A stretch of 57,202 nt of DNA from assembly GCA_028696455.1 (NCBI GenBank), contig JAQVGZ010000008.1, positions 1 through 57,202 on the forward strand, in the 5' to 3' direction. The DNA is from Desulfotomaculaceae bacterium. Its GTDB lineage: Bacteria; Bacillota; Desulfotomaculia; Desulfotomaculales; Pelotomaculaceae. Below, piece after piece: positions 46,764-54,368 of this stretch. The notes under the pieces are model-generated. The model saw nothing but the letters and a program-made list of their open reading frames with translations, did not search any database and was not told the origin of the DNA. Position 1 is the stretch's first letter. Each line of letters starts with the position of its first letter. The translations under genes and the position numbers were made by a program.

Positions 46764-47452
46764 ATGCCCTCAAACTCCAATTTTTTTAGCATGCCCATCT
46801 GGTACTTCTCACCGATTCTCGTTTCCCCGGTGCAATAGGAGCAAATTGCAGCCGGAGTGGTAAACCTCAGCTTCAATTCCTTCAGCGTCTGAGTGTCACG
46901 GGCCTGCTCCAAGTATTTGGCCAGCAAGAAAGTACCCTGGCCGGTAATGCCATTGACAAAAATAACCTTCCCAGAGGAGTTCACCTGTTTGACGTTGAAG
47001 GAGAATACCTCTCTTTCCGCTTGCGAGACAATGTCGCCCTTGGTGATCACCACAATGTCCGCAAACCTCAGCATAGGGCCGATTTTACGCGGGGTGTTTA
47101 TTCCAGACAAGTTATCAATGACACATATAGACAGGATCCCGTTGATGTATGGGGAACAGCGGTTACATAGGCCGGCGCTTTCAGTAATCAGCAGCTTTAG
47201 GCCTGACTGGATTCCCCACTGAACGGCATCCTCAATATTGCTGACATAATAGTGATCAGGGCATATTTTCCCGGAAAACCCGACCTGGACCGGGATCCCC
47301 GCCTCTTGATAGCTCCGCTTGTCAAAGGAAGTGAGACAGTCGAATTTAACCACGCCAATACTGCCTTTGGCCAGATCCATACCTTCAATGAGTTTTAAAA
47401 TGACAGAGGTCTTGCCTGAAGAGGGGGGGCCGGCAACAGTGACGAGCTTCAC
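46760..47452 (-). CDS. CobW/HypB/UreG-type GTPase, metal-associated
   Basis: The 230-residue protein starts at a GTG after GGAGGTGA. It has Walker A AGPPSSGKTSVILKL, a Walker-B-like LLITESAGLCNRCSPYI, and the guanine motif VVITKGDI (T-K-x-D). The CxxC right after E-S-A-G, plus a C-terminal AAICSYCTGETRIG, could bind metal, as the equivalent cysteines do in HypB and CobW. The family inserts nickel, cobalt or zinc in target proteins. It is the first gene of the four-gene operon and lies behind the 85-nt element. Confidence 0.75.
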   Translation of the reverse strand: MKLVTVAGPPSSGKTSVILKLIEGMDLAKGSIGVVKFDCLTSFDKRSYQEAGIPVQVGFSGKICPDHYYVSNIEDAVQWGIQSGLKLLITESAGLCNRCSPYINGILSICVIDNLSGINTPRKIGPMLRFADIVVITKGDIVSQAEREVFSFNVKQVNSSGKVIFVNGITGQGTFLLAKYLEQARDTQTLKELKLRFTTPAAICSYCTGETRIGEKYQMGMLKKLEFEGI

Positions 47453-47494
47453 CGCAAATCACCTCCGTGACAGTGTATATTTATGCTAACTAGT

Positions 47495-47579
47495 TATTAC
47501 TATTCTCCTGAGGGCATTGAATTCCTCCAAAAGTATTCAATTAAGGAAACTGTAATCCTCTTCGTGAAATAACGGCAAG
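47495..47579 (-). promoter_or_regulatory. 85-nt conserved leader element, copy A
   Basis: The minus-strand sequence has TCACGAAGAGG, TACAGTTTCCT, a stem TTCCT/AGGAA, GGAGGAATTC and CAGGAGAATAGTAATA. It matches 51,815-51,900 at roughly 80% identity. It lies 43 nt before the GTPase gene. It could be a structured leader, a promoter region or a 3'-UTR element. I do not recognise it as a known riboswitch class. Confidence 0.55.
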
Positions 47580-47618
47580 TGTCGCCGCACAACTCCTGGC
47601 TATCGGGCCTTCCGCGCA

Positions 47619-47658
47619 ACTGAGCCCGCCAAAAGGTTCACCTTGACGCGGGCTCAGT
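47619..47658. terminator. Strong hairpin downstream of the 148-residue gene
   Basis: ACTGAGCCCGC pairs perfectly with GCGGGCTCAGT, and inner AAGGT/ACCTT pairing extends it. There is no U-run. It probably stabilises or ends the formate dehydrogenase transcript, about 30 nt past the last gene. Confidence 0.55.
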
Positions 47659-47688
47659 CTCCACAGAAATCTTTATCCTATAAAAACT

Positions 47689-48135
47689 CTAAAATGGGAT
47701 TAAGTAAATGAAAGCTTTTCTTTTGATACCAATCTCAGAAGAATTAGCTAGTAGACTGACTAAATCACGTGACAAATCATTAATTTGCTGCCAGTATACT
47801 TTCTTAGCTTCTTTATTCAATTCCTTTTGAGGCAATTCCAACTTATCTTTTGATATTCCTAGGATTTCAAGAGCTGTTTCCTTATTGTCAATAGCCATAT
47901 TACAAAAACTGCGGTGTATCCGGAAAAGCGCCTGAAAATATAATAGCTCATCATAGTTTACTGGTGGATCTAACCCTGACAATTTCCAGAAAAAAACACC
48001 CAGGGCTTCTTCTTCAGTATAACCTGCTTTATGCAAATTATCCGCTAGATTGCAAATTATATTTTTACGTTGTATATCAAAGGGCAACCCAGTATTAAAA
48101 CAATGTCTAGTCATGTTGTCATAACTAAGAGCCAT
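47689..48135 (-). CDS. Hypothetical protein downstream of formate dehydrogenase
   Basis: The 148-residue helical protein reads CFNTGLPFDIQRKNIICNLA, EEEALGVFFWKLSGLDPPV and LYFQALFRIHRSFCNMAID. It lies 71 nt after the formate dehydrogenase stop on the same strand and before a strong hairpin. It is probably in that operon and could be a chaperone, but it does not show TorD or FdhE/FdhD features. Function unknown. Confidence 0.55.
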   Translation of the reverse strand: MALSYDNMTRHCFNTGLPFDIQRKNIICNLADNLHKAGYTEEEALGVFFWKLSGLDPPVNYDELLYFQALFRIHRSFCNMAIDNKETALEILGISKDKLELPQKELNKEAKKVYWQQINDLSRDLVSLLANSSEIGIKRKAFIYLIPF

Positions 48136-48206
48136 GCCACCGACTCTGCTAAAGGCACCTTCAACATGTATACGCCTCCAAAATATCTCGTTATGACATA
48201 ATTGTT

Positions 48207-50882
48207 TTAGATTTTCTCAATTTTGATTGCGCAAACCTTATATTCACCTGTTTTAGTAACCGGGTCCAGCACAGCGCTGGTTAACGCGTTAGCCGGGCTG
48301 TTAGCATAGTGGAAAGACATCCATAACATTCCGGGCGGCACTCTGTCCGTAACCAAAATATTAGTAACACAATCCCCGCGCCGGGAAGTAACCTTAACTT
48401 TATCCCCAGTTGCAAGACCAAGTTTAGCAGCGTCATCAGGGTTCATCTCAGAAGCCTCTTCAGACCACATACTATGAATGCCCGGGGAATATGGTGTGGT
48501 CACATTATAATGATACAGGATCCTGCCGGTGGAAAGCAGGAATGGGTATTCATCGTCCGGCACTTCTCCCGGTGGAATATGATCGATGCCCTGAAATAAT
48601 CCTTTACCCCGGGTAAATGCTCCAGCGTGTAAAAAGGCAGTGCCCGGGTGCTCACTGGTTGGACATGGCCACTGGATTCCATCCGATTCGAGTCGCTGAT
48701 AATTTATGCCCGCCAGGCTCGGGGTTAGGGATGCCATCTCAGTCCAGACTTCCTCAGGGGTGGCATAGCTCATCGGATAACCCATTCGCTGGCTTAGTTT
48801 AATTACAGTCTGCCAATTTGCCAGGACAGGCAGCGGCTCAATTGCTTTGCGAACCCGCTGCACACGGCGTTCGGTACTGGTAAAGGTCCCCTCCGTCTCA
48901 GCAAAACTGGCTGCTGGCAGGACCACATCGGCGTATTCCGCAGTCTCGGTGAGGAATAATTCATGGACTACCAGGAAATCGAGCTTCTCCAGGCCGGAGC
49001 GGATATGATTGCTATTGGGATCAGTCAGGACCGGGTTTTCGCCAAGGATATACATAGCCTTAAGCTCCCCCGTATGAGCCTTTTCAAACATATCCGCGAT
49101 TACCAGGCCGGGGTTTTCAGGCAGCGACACCCCCCAGGCCTCTTCGAATTTCGCCCTGACAACCGGGTCGATTACTTTCTGATACCCTGAAAATACGTTG
49201 GGCAAGGCGCCCATGTCACAGGCTCCCTGCACGTTATTTTGCCCCCGGAGTGGGTTTACACCGGTGCATGGCCGTCCCAAATGCCCTGTCAACATCGCCA
49301 GATTGGCAATACTCATCACGTTGTCAGTACCGCAAATGTGCTCGGTTATGCCCAGGGTATAAAACAACATAGCCTTGTCCGTAGTTGCATAAAGGCGAGC
49401 TACCGCGTAAAGGTCCTCCACAGGGACACCGGTTATGCTGGAGACCACATCCGGCTGGTAATCCTTAACGGTTTTTGCCAGCGCTTCGAAGTTTTCGGTG
49501 CGCTCACTAATGAACTGTTGATCCTGAAGGCCTTCCTGCAAAATAATGTGCATTATCCCGTTCAATAAAGGAATGTCCGTACCAGGCTTAAGGCGCAGCC
49601 AGTAGTCAGCTATTCTCGCCAGGTCCGTGCGGCGCGGATCAACCACGACAAGTTTTGCGCCTTTGCGCTTGGCTTCCCGCATTTTATAGCCAATAACCGG
49701 GTGTGCTTCCGTAGTATTAGTACCGATTAGAAACAACATTTCGGCATCTGGAATTTCATTGATGGAGTTAGTCATGGCGCCGCTGCCAAAAGTTGTGGCC
49801 AGACCAGCCACAGTGGGAGCGTGTCAGGTACGGGCACAATGATCAACGCTATTGGTACCCATCACCGCCCTTGTAAATTTTTGAACCAGATAATTTTCCT
49901 CATTGGTACACCTGGCGGAGCTAAGGGCGGCAAAAGCATCCGGTCCGTACTGCTCCTTAATCCCTTTGAGGCGATTGGCAATCAGGTCCAGTGCTTCGTC
50001 CCAGGTCGCAGGCATAAATTCCCCGTCCTTTTTGATTAGGGGTGTGGTAAGCCGCTTTTCGTTTTGTACGAAGTCCCAGCCATAGTGCCCTTTGACGCAC
50101 AGAGCACGGCCATTGACAATACTGGTCCGGTTCGCTGTCACCCCAGTAATCCTGCCATCTTTGACGTTCAGGTCAAAATTACAGCCCGTACCACAGAAGG
50201 GGCAAGTGGTTTTAACTTTTTGGACCTCCCAGCGACGCCCCTGACGCTTCATCTGTTTTTCAGTCAAAGCGCCGGTTGGGCAAACTGTAACACAGTTGCC
50301 GCAAAAGACACATTCTGAATCCACATAGGTAGAGTCAAGAGCGGTTGCCGGCTTGACGTCGAAACCCCGGTAGATAAAGTCCAAATTGTGGATACCTGTC
50401 CACTCATCACAAGCACGGATACATTTGCCGCATTGAATACACTTATTAAGATCCCGAATAATAAAGGAGTTATTTTCTTCGATCACGTAATCGTGTCTCT
50501 CTCCTTGGAAGGTACTTTCCTTAACCCCATATTTATAGCAGTATTCCGCCAGGCCACAATCGCCTAATTTCTCACAGATAAGGCAATCAAGCGGGTGATT
50601 GGAAATCAATAAATTAAGCGTAGTCCGCCTGGATTCAATTACAACCGGAGATTCAGTTTCTACTACCATACCCGGCGACACAGCAGTTACACACGCGGGC
50701 ACAAGGCTACGGGCTCCTTTCACTTCGACCATGCACAGCCGGCACGCTCCAACTGGACTCAAGTCATCGTCATAGCATAGCCGCGGGATATCGATTCCTA
50801 TTTTCTCGGCAGCTTTGAGGATTGTGGTCCCTGACTGAACTTCTACCTCCCTGCTGTTAATAGTCAGCTTTACAAGATTCAT
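48207..50882 (-). CDS. fdhA: Formate dehydrogenase alpha subunit, selenocysteine-containing (UGA at 49,824-49,826)
   Basis: The two halves of this gene are in one frame, separated only by a TGA in the context VDHCART-U-HAPTVAG, the standard formate dehydrogenase active site. Read through, the protein has 891 residues with Sec353. The N-terminal NuoG-like part has a [2Fe-2S] ferredoxin domain (CYDDDLSPVGACRLC), a His-ligated cluster (HPLDCLICEKLGDCGL), two [4Fe-4S] sites (CIQCGKCIRAC; CVFCGNCVTVCPTGAL), and then CPFCGTGC. The molybdopterin domains follow (LRGQNNVQGACDMG). It interconverts formate and CO2 using Mo or W. GGGAGGAGAG precedes the ATG. A presumed Moco/Tuco riboswitch precedes it. 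No NuoE/F-like partner is adjacent. Confidence 0.92.
49794..49826 (-). promoter_or_regulatory. UGA codon and SECIS element in formate dehydrogenase
   Basis: The UGA (49,826-49,824) is followed after 11 nt by a stem UGUGGC/GCCACA with loop UGGUCUG. The apical GGUCU is the same SelB-binding feature as in E. coli fdhF, and the spacing is in the normal bacterial range. This supports selenocysteine insertion rather than a stop. Confidence 0.85.
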
Positions 50883-51045
50883 AGATACTCTCCTCCCAAG
50901 TGATTATATTAACCTGTTTTGGTTTAGATTTTTGCTAAATGCCCGGCTATTATTGCCGTGATCAGTTTACCACGCTAGTTCCCTTTTAGTGGTCACATCA
51001 TCTATCTACATCATGACCCCCATAAAGTTAAATCAATCCCTGCCA

Positions 51046-51083
51046 AATAAAAAGGCCGGTGCGGAAAATGCACTCGGCCTTTA
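51046..51083 (-). terminator. Intrinsic terminator of the formate dehydrogenase leader
   Basis: On the minus strand GGCCGAGTGC pairs with GCACCGGCC (one bulge) around AUUUUCC, followed by UUUUUAUU. It lies between the presumed aptamer and the gene, so it should act as the expression platform. Confidence 0.85.
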
Positions 51084-51109
51084 AAAACATCAGTTTCATA
51101 CAACGTCAG

Positions 51110-51212
51110 TTAACCAAATCCTTTCCACATTGGGAGGCATACCCTTTTCAAGATATACCTATCGGTCTGTCGCCATAGCTTTGATGTTACCACAGGCGGT
51201 TAGACTCGGATT
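51110..51212 (-). promoter_or_regulatory. Presumed Moco/Tuco riboswitch aptamer, copy 1
   Basis: The minus strand contains CCGAGTCTAACCGCCTGTGG, GCTATGGCGACAGACCGATA, GTATGCCTCCCA and GGAAAGGATTTGGTTAACTG in order. The CCGCCUGUGG, GACCGAU, GCCUCCC and GGAAAGG blocks agree with my memory of the molybdenum/tungsten cofactor RNA motif, and the 5' and 3' ends (GTCTAACC, GGTTAACTGAC) can pair as P1. It precedes a molybdopterin enzyme. The class call is by recall, not a model search. A closely similar copy is at 52,370. Confidence 0.75.
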
Positions 51213-51350
51213 GTTATATGCAATTATTATGACTATGATGGTGACACAACAAATTTTGGTTAAATCTCTTAAACGAGTAATTCTTCATTAAACAGACAAA
51301 ATCCTGCTAAAAATTTTATTTTGGATCAATTTTTTTAATTGACAGTCAAG
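51213..51350. repeat. Upstream part of the duplicated leader
   Basis: The similarity with copy 2 extends past the aptamer, with ATTCTTCATTAAA, TCCTGCTAAA and TTTTTTAATTG shared (51,277-51,345 and 52,543-52,605). The promoter should lie here on the minus strand, with a possible TATAAC -10 near 51,215-51,220, but no confident -35 is seen. Confidence 0.5.
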
Positions 51351-51506
51351 TACAAAAAATTATGCCAAAACAAGCCGGCTATTATATTGCGCTCAAAGGC
51401 AGGTGGCATATGGGGAAGCAGGCATAATCAGCAAGAATAGGATGGTGAAAAATTAGAGAGTCTGGAAATAACAAAGAGACGTTATTTCCAGACTCTCTTT
51501 ACATAT

Positions 51507-51743
51507 TTAATCAGACGATGAGACGAGCTCAAGAATTTTTGAAGGATTAAATCCTACCACAATCTCATCACCGAGTAGGAACGCCGGCACTCCGCGTACA
51601 TTCCTTTTAATTAACTCAGACCTGGCCTGCTCATCAGCACTAATATCCTTTTCAATGAAGTTGATTTTGTTTTTGGAAAGGAACTCTTTCGCCGTCTTAC
51701 AATGCGGTCAGGTTTTTGACGTAAACATAATGATATCCTTCAT
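51507..51743 (-). CDS. Glutaredoxin-like selenoprotein, UxxC active site (UGA at 51,708-51,710)
   Basis: An ATG at 51743 with AGGGAGG upstream opens a frame with one TGA at codon 12: MFTSKT-U-PHCKTAKEFL. Read as Sec the 78-residue protein has a complete thioredoxin fold of the glutaredoxin/NrdH type, with GVPAFLLGDEIVVGFNPSKI containing the cis-Pro (V-P-A) and G-F turn. The usual CxxC is UxxC here. The frame continues intact for 66 codons after the UGA, which a dead gene would be unlikely to keep, and a SECIS-like stem follows. Such proteins reduce disulfides or peroxiredoxins. The gene lies after the 85-nt element B and the 122-residue gene. Confidence 0.88.
51676..51710 (-). promoter_or_regulatory. 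UGA codon and SECIS-like hairpin in the glutaredoxin-like gene
   Basis: Seventeen nucleotides after the UGA, GAAAG pairs with CUUUC around the loop AGUUC. A G at the second loop position and this spacing meet the usual rules for bacterial SECIS elements. The stem is short, so it is weaker evidence than in the formate dehydrogenase gene. Confidence 0.65.
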
Positions 51744-51814
51744 AAACAAACCTCCCTAATTTAATATTAGTATTATATGCTAACTATTGTAAACTGCTTA
51801 TCATTCTTTATCTA

Positions 51815-51900
51815 TATTACTATTCTCCTGTGGGACTGGAATTCCTCCAAGAATATACAATTGAGGAAACTATAATCCCCTCTTCATGAAATAACGACAA
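51815..51900 (-). promoter_or_regulatory. 85-nt conserved leader element, copy B
   Basis: This is the partner of 47,495-47,579. Here the stem is perfect (TTCCTC/GAGGAA), and CAGGAGAATAGTAATA is identical to copy A. It lies after the 122-residue gene and 70 nt before the glutaredoxin-like gene. Changes between the copies keep the stem, which suggests an RNA structure. Confidence 0.55.
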
Positions 51901-51904
51901 ATTT

Positions 51905-52273
51905 TTAGGCGCGGTGTATCGCAACCTTTTCACCGTAGTAAGTATTTTGCGCCCTGAACCACTGTTTAAAATCTAAATCAGCAATTAGCGATAATATACT
52001 ATCGAAATCTTCTACAGGGTAACTAAACATAAATTTATACAGTTCATACTCTGATTCCGCGGAGGGAATATAAACCTCATCATCATACTGATATTTCTCC
52101 ATTCTTCTGAGGATGACATGATCATCAGGCTGCGCTTTGACATAATCTATGAAATCTTTCATGGTTTTTTCAGATATTATGTTTCTTTCATCGTCAGGGA
52201 AGGGCTCAAATAGTTTTCTCCTTTTTTCCTCCATTTTTTCTAAATAATCGGCAATCTTATTTTTCATACCCAT
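51905..52273 (-). CDS. Orphan 122-residue protein behind a presumed Moco riboswitch
   Basis: GGGAGGT precedes the ATG at 52273. The protein is acidic and helical: IADYLEKMEEKRRKLFEPFP, EKTMKDFIDYVKAQPDD, YELYKFMFSYPVEDFDSIL. No cofactor motif or cysteine pattern is visible. It is the first gene after the second riboswitch and lies upstream of the selenocysteine glutaredoxin. From context it may help assemble a Mo/W enzyme or protect it, but no family is recognised. Confidence 0.65.
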   Translation of the reverse strand: MGMKNKIADYLEKMEEKRRKLFEPFPDDERNIISEKTMKDFIDYVKAQPDDHVILRRMEKYQYDDEVYIPSAESEYELYKFMFSYPVEDFDSILSLIADLDFKQWFRAQNTYYGEKVAIHRA

Positions 52274-52315
52274 GTATTATTACCTCCCATGAAATTAATC
52301 AATAGCCTGCCAAAC

Positions 52316-52347
52316 AAAAAAGCCGGTGCGGAAAATGCACTCGGCCG
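52316..52347 (-). terminator. Intrinsic terminator of the second leader
   Basis: GGCCGAGTGC and GCACCGGC pair around AUUUUCC, followed by UUUUUUG. It matches the terminator at 51,046-51,083 in sequence and position. Confidence 0.85.
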
Positions 52348-52369
52348 TTAAAAACGTCAGTTATACACA

Positions 52370-52473
52370 TCAGTTAACCAAATCCTTTCCGCATTGGGAG
52401 GCATACCCTTTTCAAGGAATACCTATCGGTCTGCCGCCATAGCCTTTATACAGCCACAGGCGGTTAGACTCGG
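52370..52473 (-). promoter_or_regulatory. Presumed Moco/Tuco riboswitch aptamer, copy 2
   Basis: The blocks CCGAGTCTAACCGCCTGTGG, GGCTATGGCGGCAGACCGAT, GTATGCCTCCCA and GGAAAGGATTTGGTTAACTG are conserved with copy 1. Differences are concentrated in loops: GTAACATCAAAG becomes CTGTATAAAGG, and GCGACAG becomes GCGGCAG. This supports a conserved RNA. It controls the 122-residue gene and possibly the glutaredoxin-like gene behind it. Confidence 0.75.
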
Positions 52474-52779
52474 ATTATTATATGTAGTTTTTAGAATAAA
52501 AAAACAAAATAAGTTGGTATTATATTACTAAACCTAGTTATTCTTCATTAAAAAAGCAAATTCCTGCTAAAGAATTTTTTTAGATGAATCTTTTTTAATT
52601 GCCTGATCTTTTATTTCTAATCTCAAGAGACCCCTGAATTATTTCAGGCATGTTACACTTTGTTTACCTTTCCCGGGGGCTTGCGCCATTATCAGGTACA
52701 TTCGTTTATTATCGGATTTATCCGATATGAGAAGGAGTTGGCATTCTGTCGTTCGATAAACTCCAGCAGTTCATTTCAT

Positions 52780-52929
52780 TTAGTTACGGTTATCACTTTC
52801 TTCGTCCTTATCTTTAATAAGCAGCTTTGTTGCTACTAGCTGTGGCCTCGTAAAAAATTTTTTCACAGCAGGAGCTAAAGCGTCTTCCTGCCACATTTGA
52901 TATAGATAAATTAAAATGAATTGAGGAAT
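52780..52929 (-). pseudogene. CBO0543 3'-end fragment
   Basis: The last 49 codons (IPQFILIYLYQMWQEDALAP, AVKKFFTRPQ, SDNRN) match the gene at 25,014-25,546. The match stops sharply at GAGGAATTG. No gene start is present. The region 52,474-52,779 has only the upstream part of the repeated leader. Confidence 0.7.
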
Positions 52930-53015
52930 TGGCCGAAATCGCCCGGGACGAAGCTTACCGCAAGTTCGCCTGGAAGCATTCTCCCGTGCAGCGTAAAATG
53001 GCTGCGGCTCAATAA
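52929..53015 (+). pseudogene. C-terminal gene scrap on the opposite strand
   Basis: From the junction with the CBO0543 fragment, the plus strand reads LAEIARDEAYRKFAWKHSPV and QRKMAAAQ followed by a stop. It looks like the end of a real protein but has no start. The two scraps meet tail to tail at 52,929. Confidence 0.4.
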
Positions 53016-53122
53016 AAGACCAAAAGCTCCTCACCTTCAAAGGTTAGAAGGTTTTCTCCATGAAGCCTTACTGACGTGCCCTCTCCCTATCCCCTGGCGA
53101 CTATAAACACCATAAAAAAGTA

Positions 53123-53151
53123 TTGACAGTCCAGATGTCATGGTGTACTAT
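53123..53151 (+). promoter_or_regulatory. Promoter of the GntR/ABC operon
   Basis: TTGACA (53,123-53,128) and TACTAT (53,146-53,151) are 17 bp apart. The -10 is embedded in the GntR operator. Confidence 0.8.
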
Positions 53152-53164
53152 TTAACTAATACAC
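53143..53164. promoter_or_regulatory. YtrA-type GntR operator
   Basis: GTGTACTATTT faces AACTAATACAC, an inverted repeat with 9 of 11 matching positions. The GTGTA...TACAC form is that bound by YtrA-subfamily GntR repressors. It overlaps the -10, so the regulator in the second gene of the operon should repress its own transcription. Confidence 0.75.
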
Positions 53165-53198
53165 AAACACACTATTTATTTCAGAGGGGGAAAACAAA

Positions 53199-53978
53199 AT
53201 GAGCGACTGGCTGAATCTACTTCAAAAGGAATACCGCATGACCCGTAATTCTGCTTGCATATCTCTGGCCATTTTCTTAATCGGAGGACTCTGGTTGGTC
53301 TACCTGTCTTACCTGAATAACATCGCGGTCATAATCATTCCTGCGGCTTTTCTCCTGGCAATCATGTTGTTTTACCCGGCATTGTATATCCTGAGGAGCC
53401 TTGCCTGGGAGTGGAAAGTATCACCCCACCTGTGGCTGCACTGCCCCCAGCCGGCCTGGATGCTTCTGTCGGCAAAACTGTTACTCGCCCTCATGCATGT
53501 GCTGGCTGTTATGGCTATAACAGCAGCGCTGTTGTCACTGGGGATCTCCATTAACCCCCACCCGGAGCAACTGAGCAGCCTTGTTCCTTCGGAACTGCTT
53601 CTTTTTATAATAGAAATTGGTTTTTACGCCGCAGCATTCACCGTGGCTGCCGGCATTTACATCGGCGCCTGGGCTACCCTGATTTCCGTTGCCATTGCTA
53701 TGGCCGGGAATATTTTGGGCCGGTTCCGCTGGTTGGCCGGCATAGCTGTTTTCTTTATAGCGACAGCCGGTATTGACCGGCTGCAGCAAACCTGGATTTA
53801 CGAACAACTCACCCACTGGGGTCAAATAAATATCGATGTGCAAAACATTTTTTGGATACCCCAGGAGGATATAACCATGAGCCAGTTATATACCGGCGAA
53901 ATACTATTCTACTTAATCTTGACGGCGGCTATATTCGCCCTGGCGGCCTGGCTAATTGACCATAAGGTAGAGGTGTAG
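53199..53978 (+). CDS. ABC-2-type membrane protein
   Basis: The 259-residue protein has six or so hydrophobic helices (ISLAIFLIGGLWLVYLSYL; VIIIPAAFLLAIMLFYPALY; LYTGEILFYLILTAAIFALA). A GAGGGGGAA site precedes the ATG. It is the membrane part of an exporter whose ATPase is two genes downstream. In YtrA-type operons such transporters respond to cell-wall-active compounds; the ligand here is unknown. Confidence 0.7.
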   Translation: MSDWLNLLQKEYRMTRNSACISLAIFLIGGLWLVYLSYLNNIAVIIIPAAFLLAIMLFYPALYILRSLAWEWKVSPHLWLHCPQPAWMLLSAKLLLALMHVLAVMAITAALLSLGISINPHPEQLSSLVPSELLLFIIEIGFYAAAFTVAAGIYIGAWATLISVAIAMAGNILGRFRWLAGIAVFFIATAGIDRLQQTWIYEQLTHWGQINIDVQNIFWIPQEDITMSQLYTGEILFYLILTAAIFALAAWLIDHKVEV

Positions 53979-53982
53979 CGCT

Positions 53983-54366
53983 ATGAGTCAAGCATTTAAC
54001 AATACCCAGCCGATCTACCTGCAGATATTGCAACGCCTCTGCCGGCAGGTGGTCCGGGGTGAAATCAAAGCGGGGGAAAAACTGCCGTCAGTACGGGAAA
54101 TGGCCCTGCAATGCGGGGTGAACCCCAATACCGTGCAGAGGGTTTATGCGGAGCTGGAGCGTCTGGAAATTGCCGAGACCAGGCGTGGCCTGGGTTCTTT
54201 TATCACGGAAGACGAAACCAGGCTGAAGCGGCTGCGGGAACAATTAAAAAACGAGCAAATTGAAAGGTTTATTGCAGACATGGAGGAGACGGGCTTCAGC
54301 CCGGAAGAAATCCTGGCTGGTGTGCGCGAAAGGCTGCTCGGAAATAAAGGCCAGAGAGGAGATTAA
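53983..54366 (+). CDS. GntR-family repressor, YtrA subfamily
   Basis: The 127-residue protein has the GntR winged helix (GEIKAGEKLPSVREMALQCG, VNPNTVQRVYAELE, GLGSFI) and a short helical tail instead of a large ligand domain, which is the YtrA class. It starts 4 nt after the membrane protein gene. It probably binds the operator at 53,143. Confidence 0.85.
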   Translation: MSQAFNNTQPIYLQILQRLCRQVVRGEIKAGEKLPSVREMALQCGVNPNTVQRVYAELERLEIAETRRGLGSFITEDETRLKRLREQLKNEQIERFIADMEETGFSPEEILAGVRERLLGNKGQRGD

Positions 54367-54368
54367 TC

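Noticed and set aside
49811-49824. A GTG start at 49,811 making a separate 534-residue oxidoreductase
   Set aside because: No ribosome site precedes it, it is in frame with the upstream half, and the intervening UGA is at the known Sec position with a SECIS hairpin.
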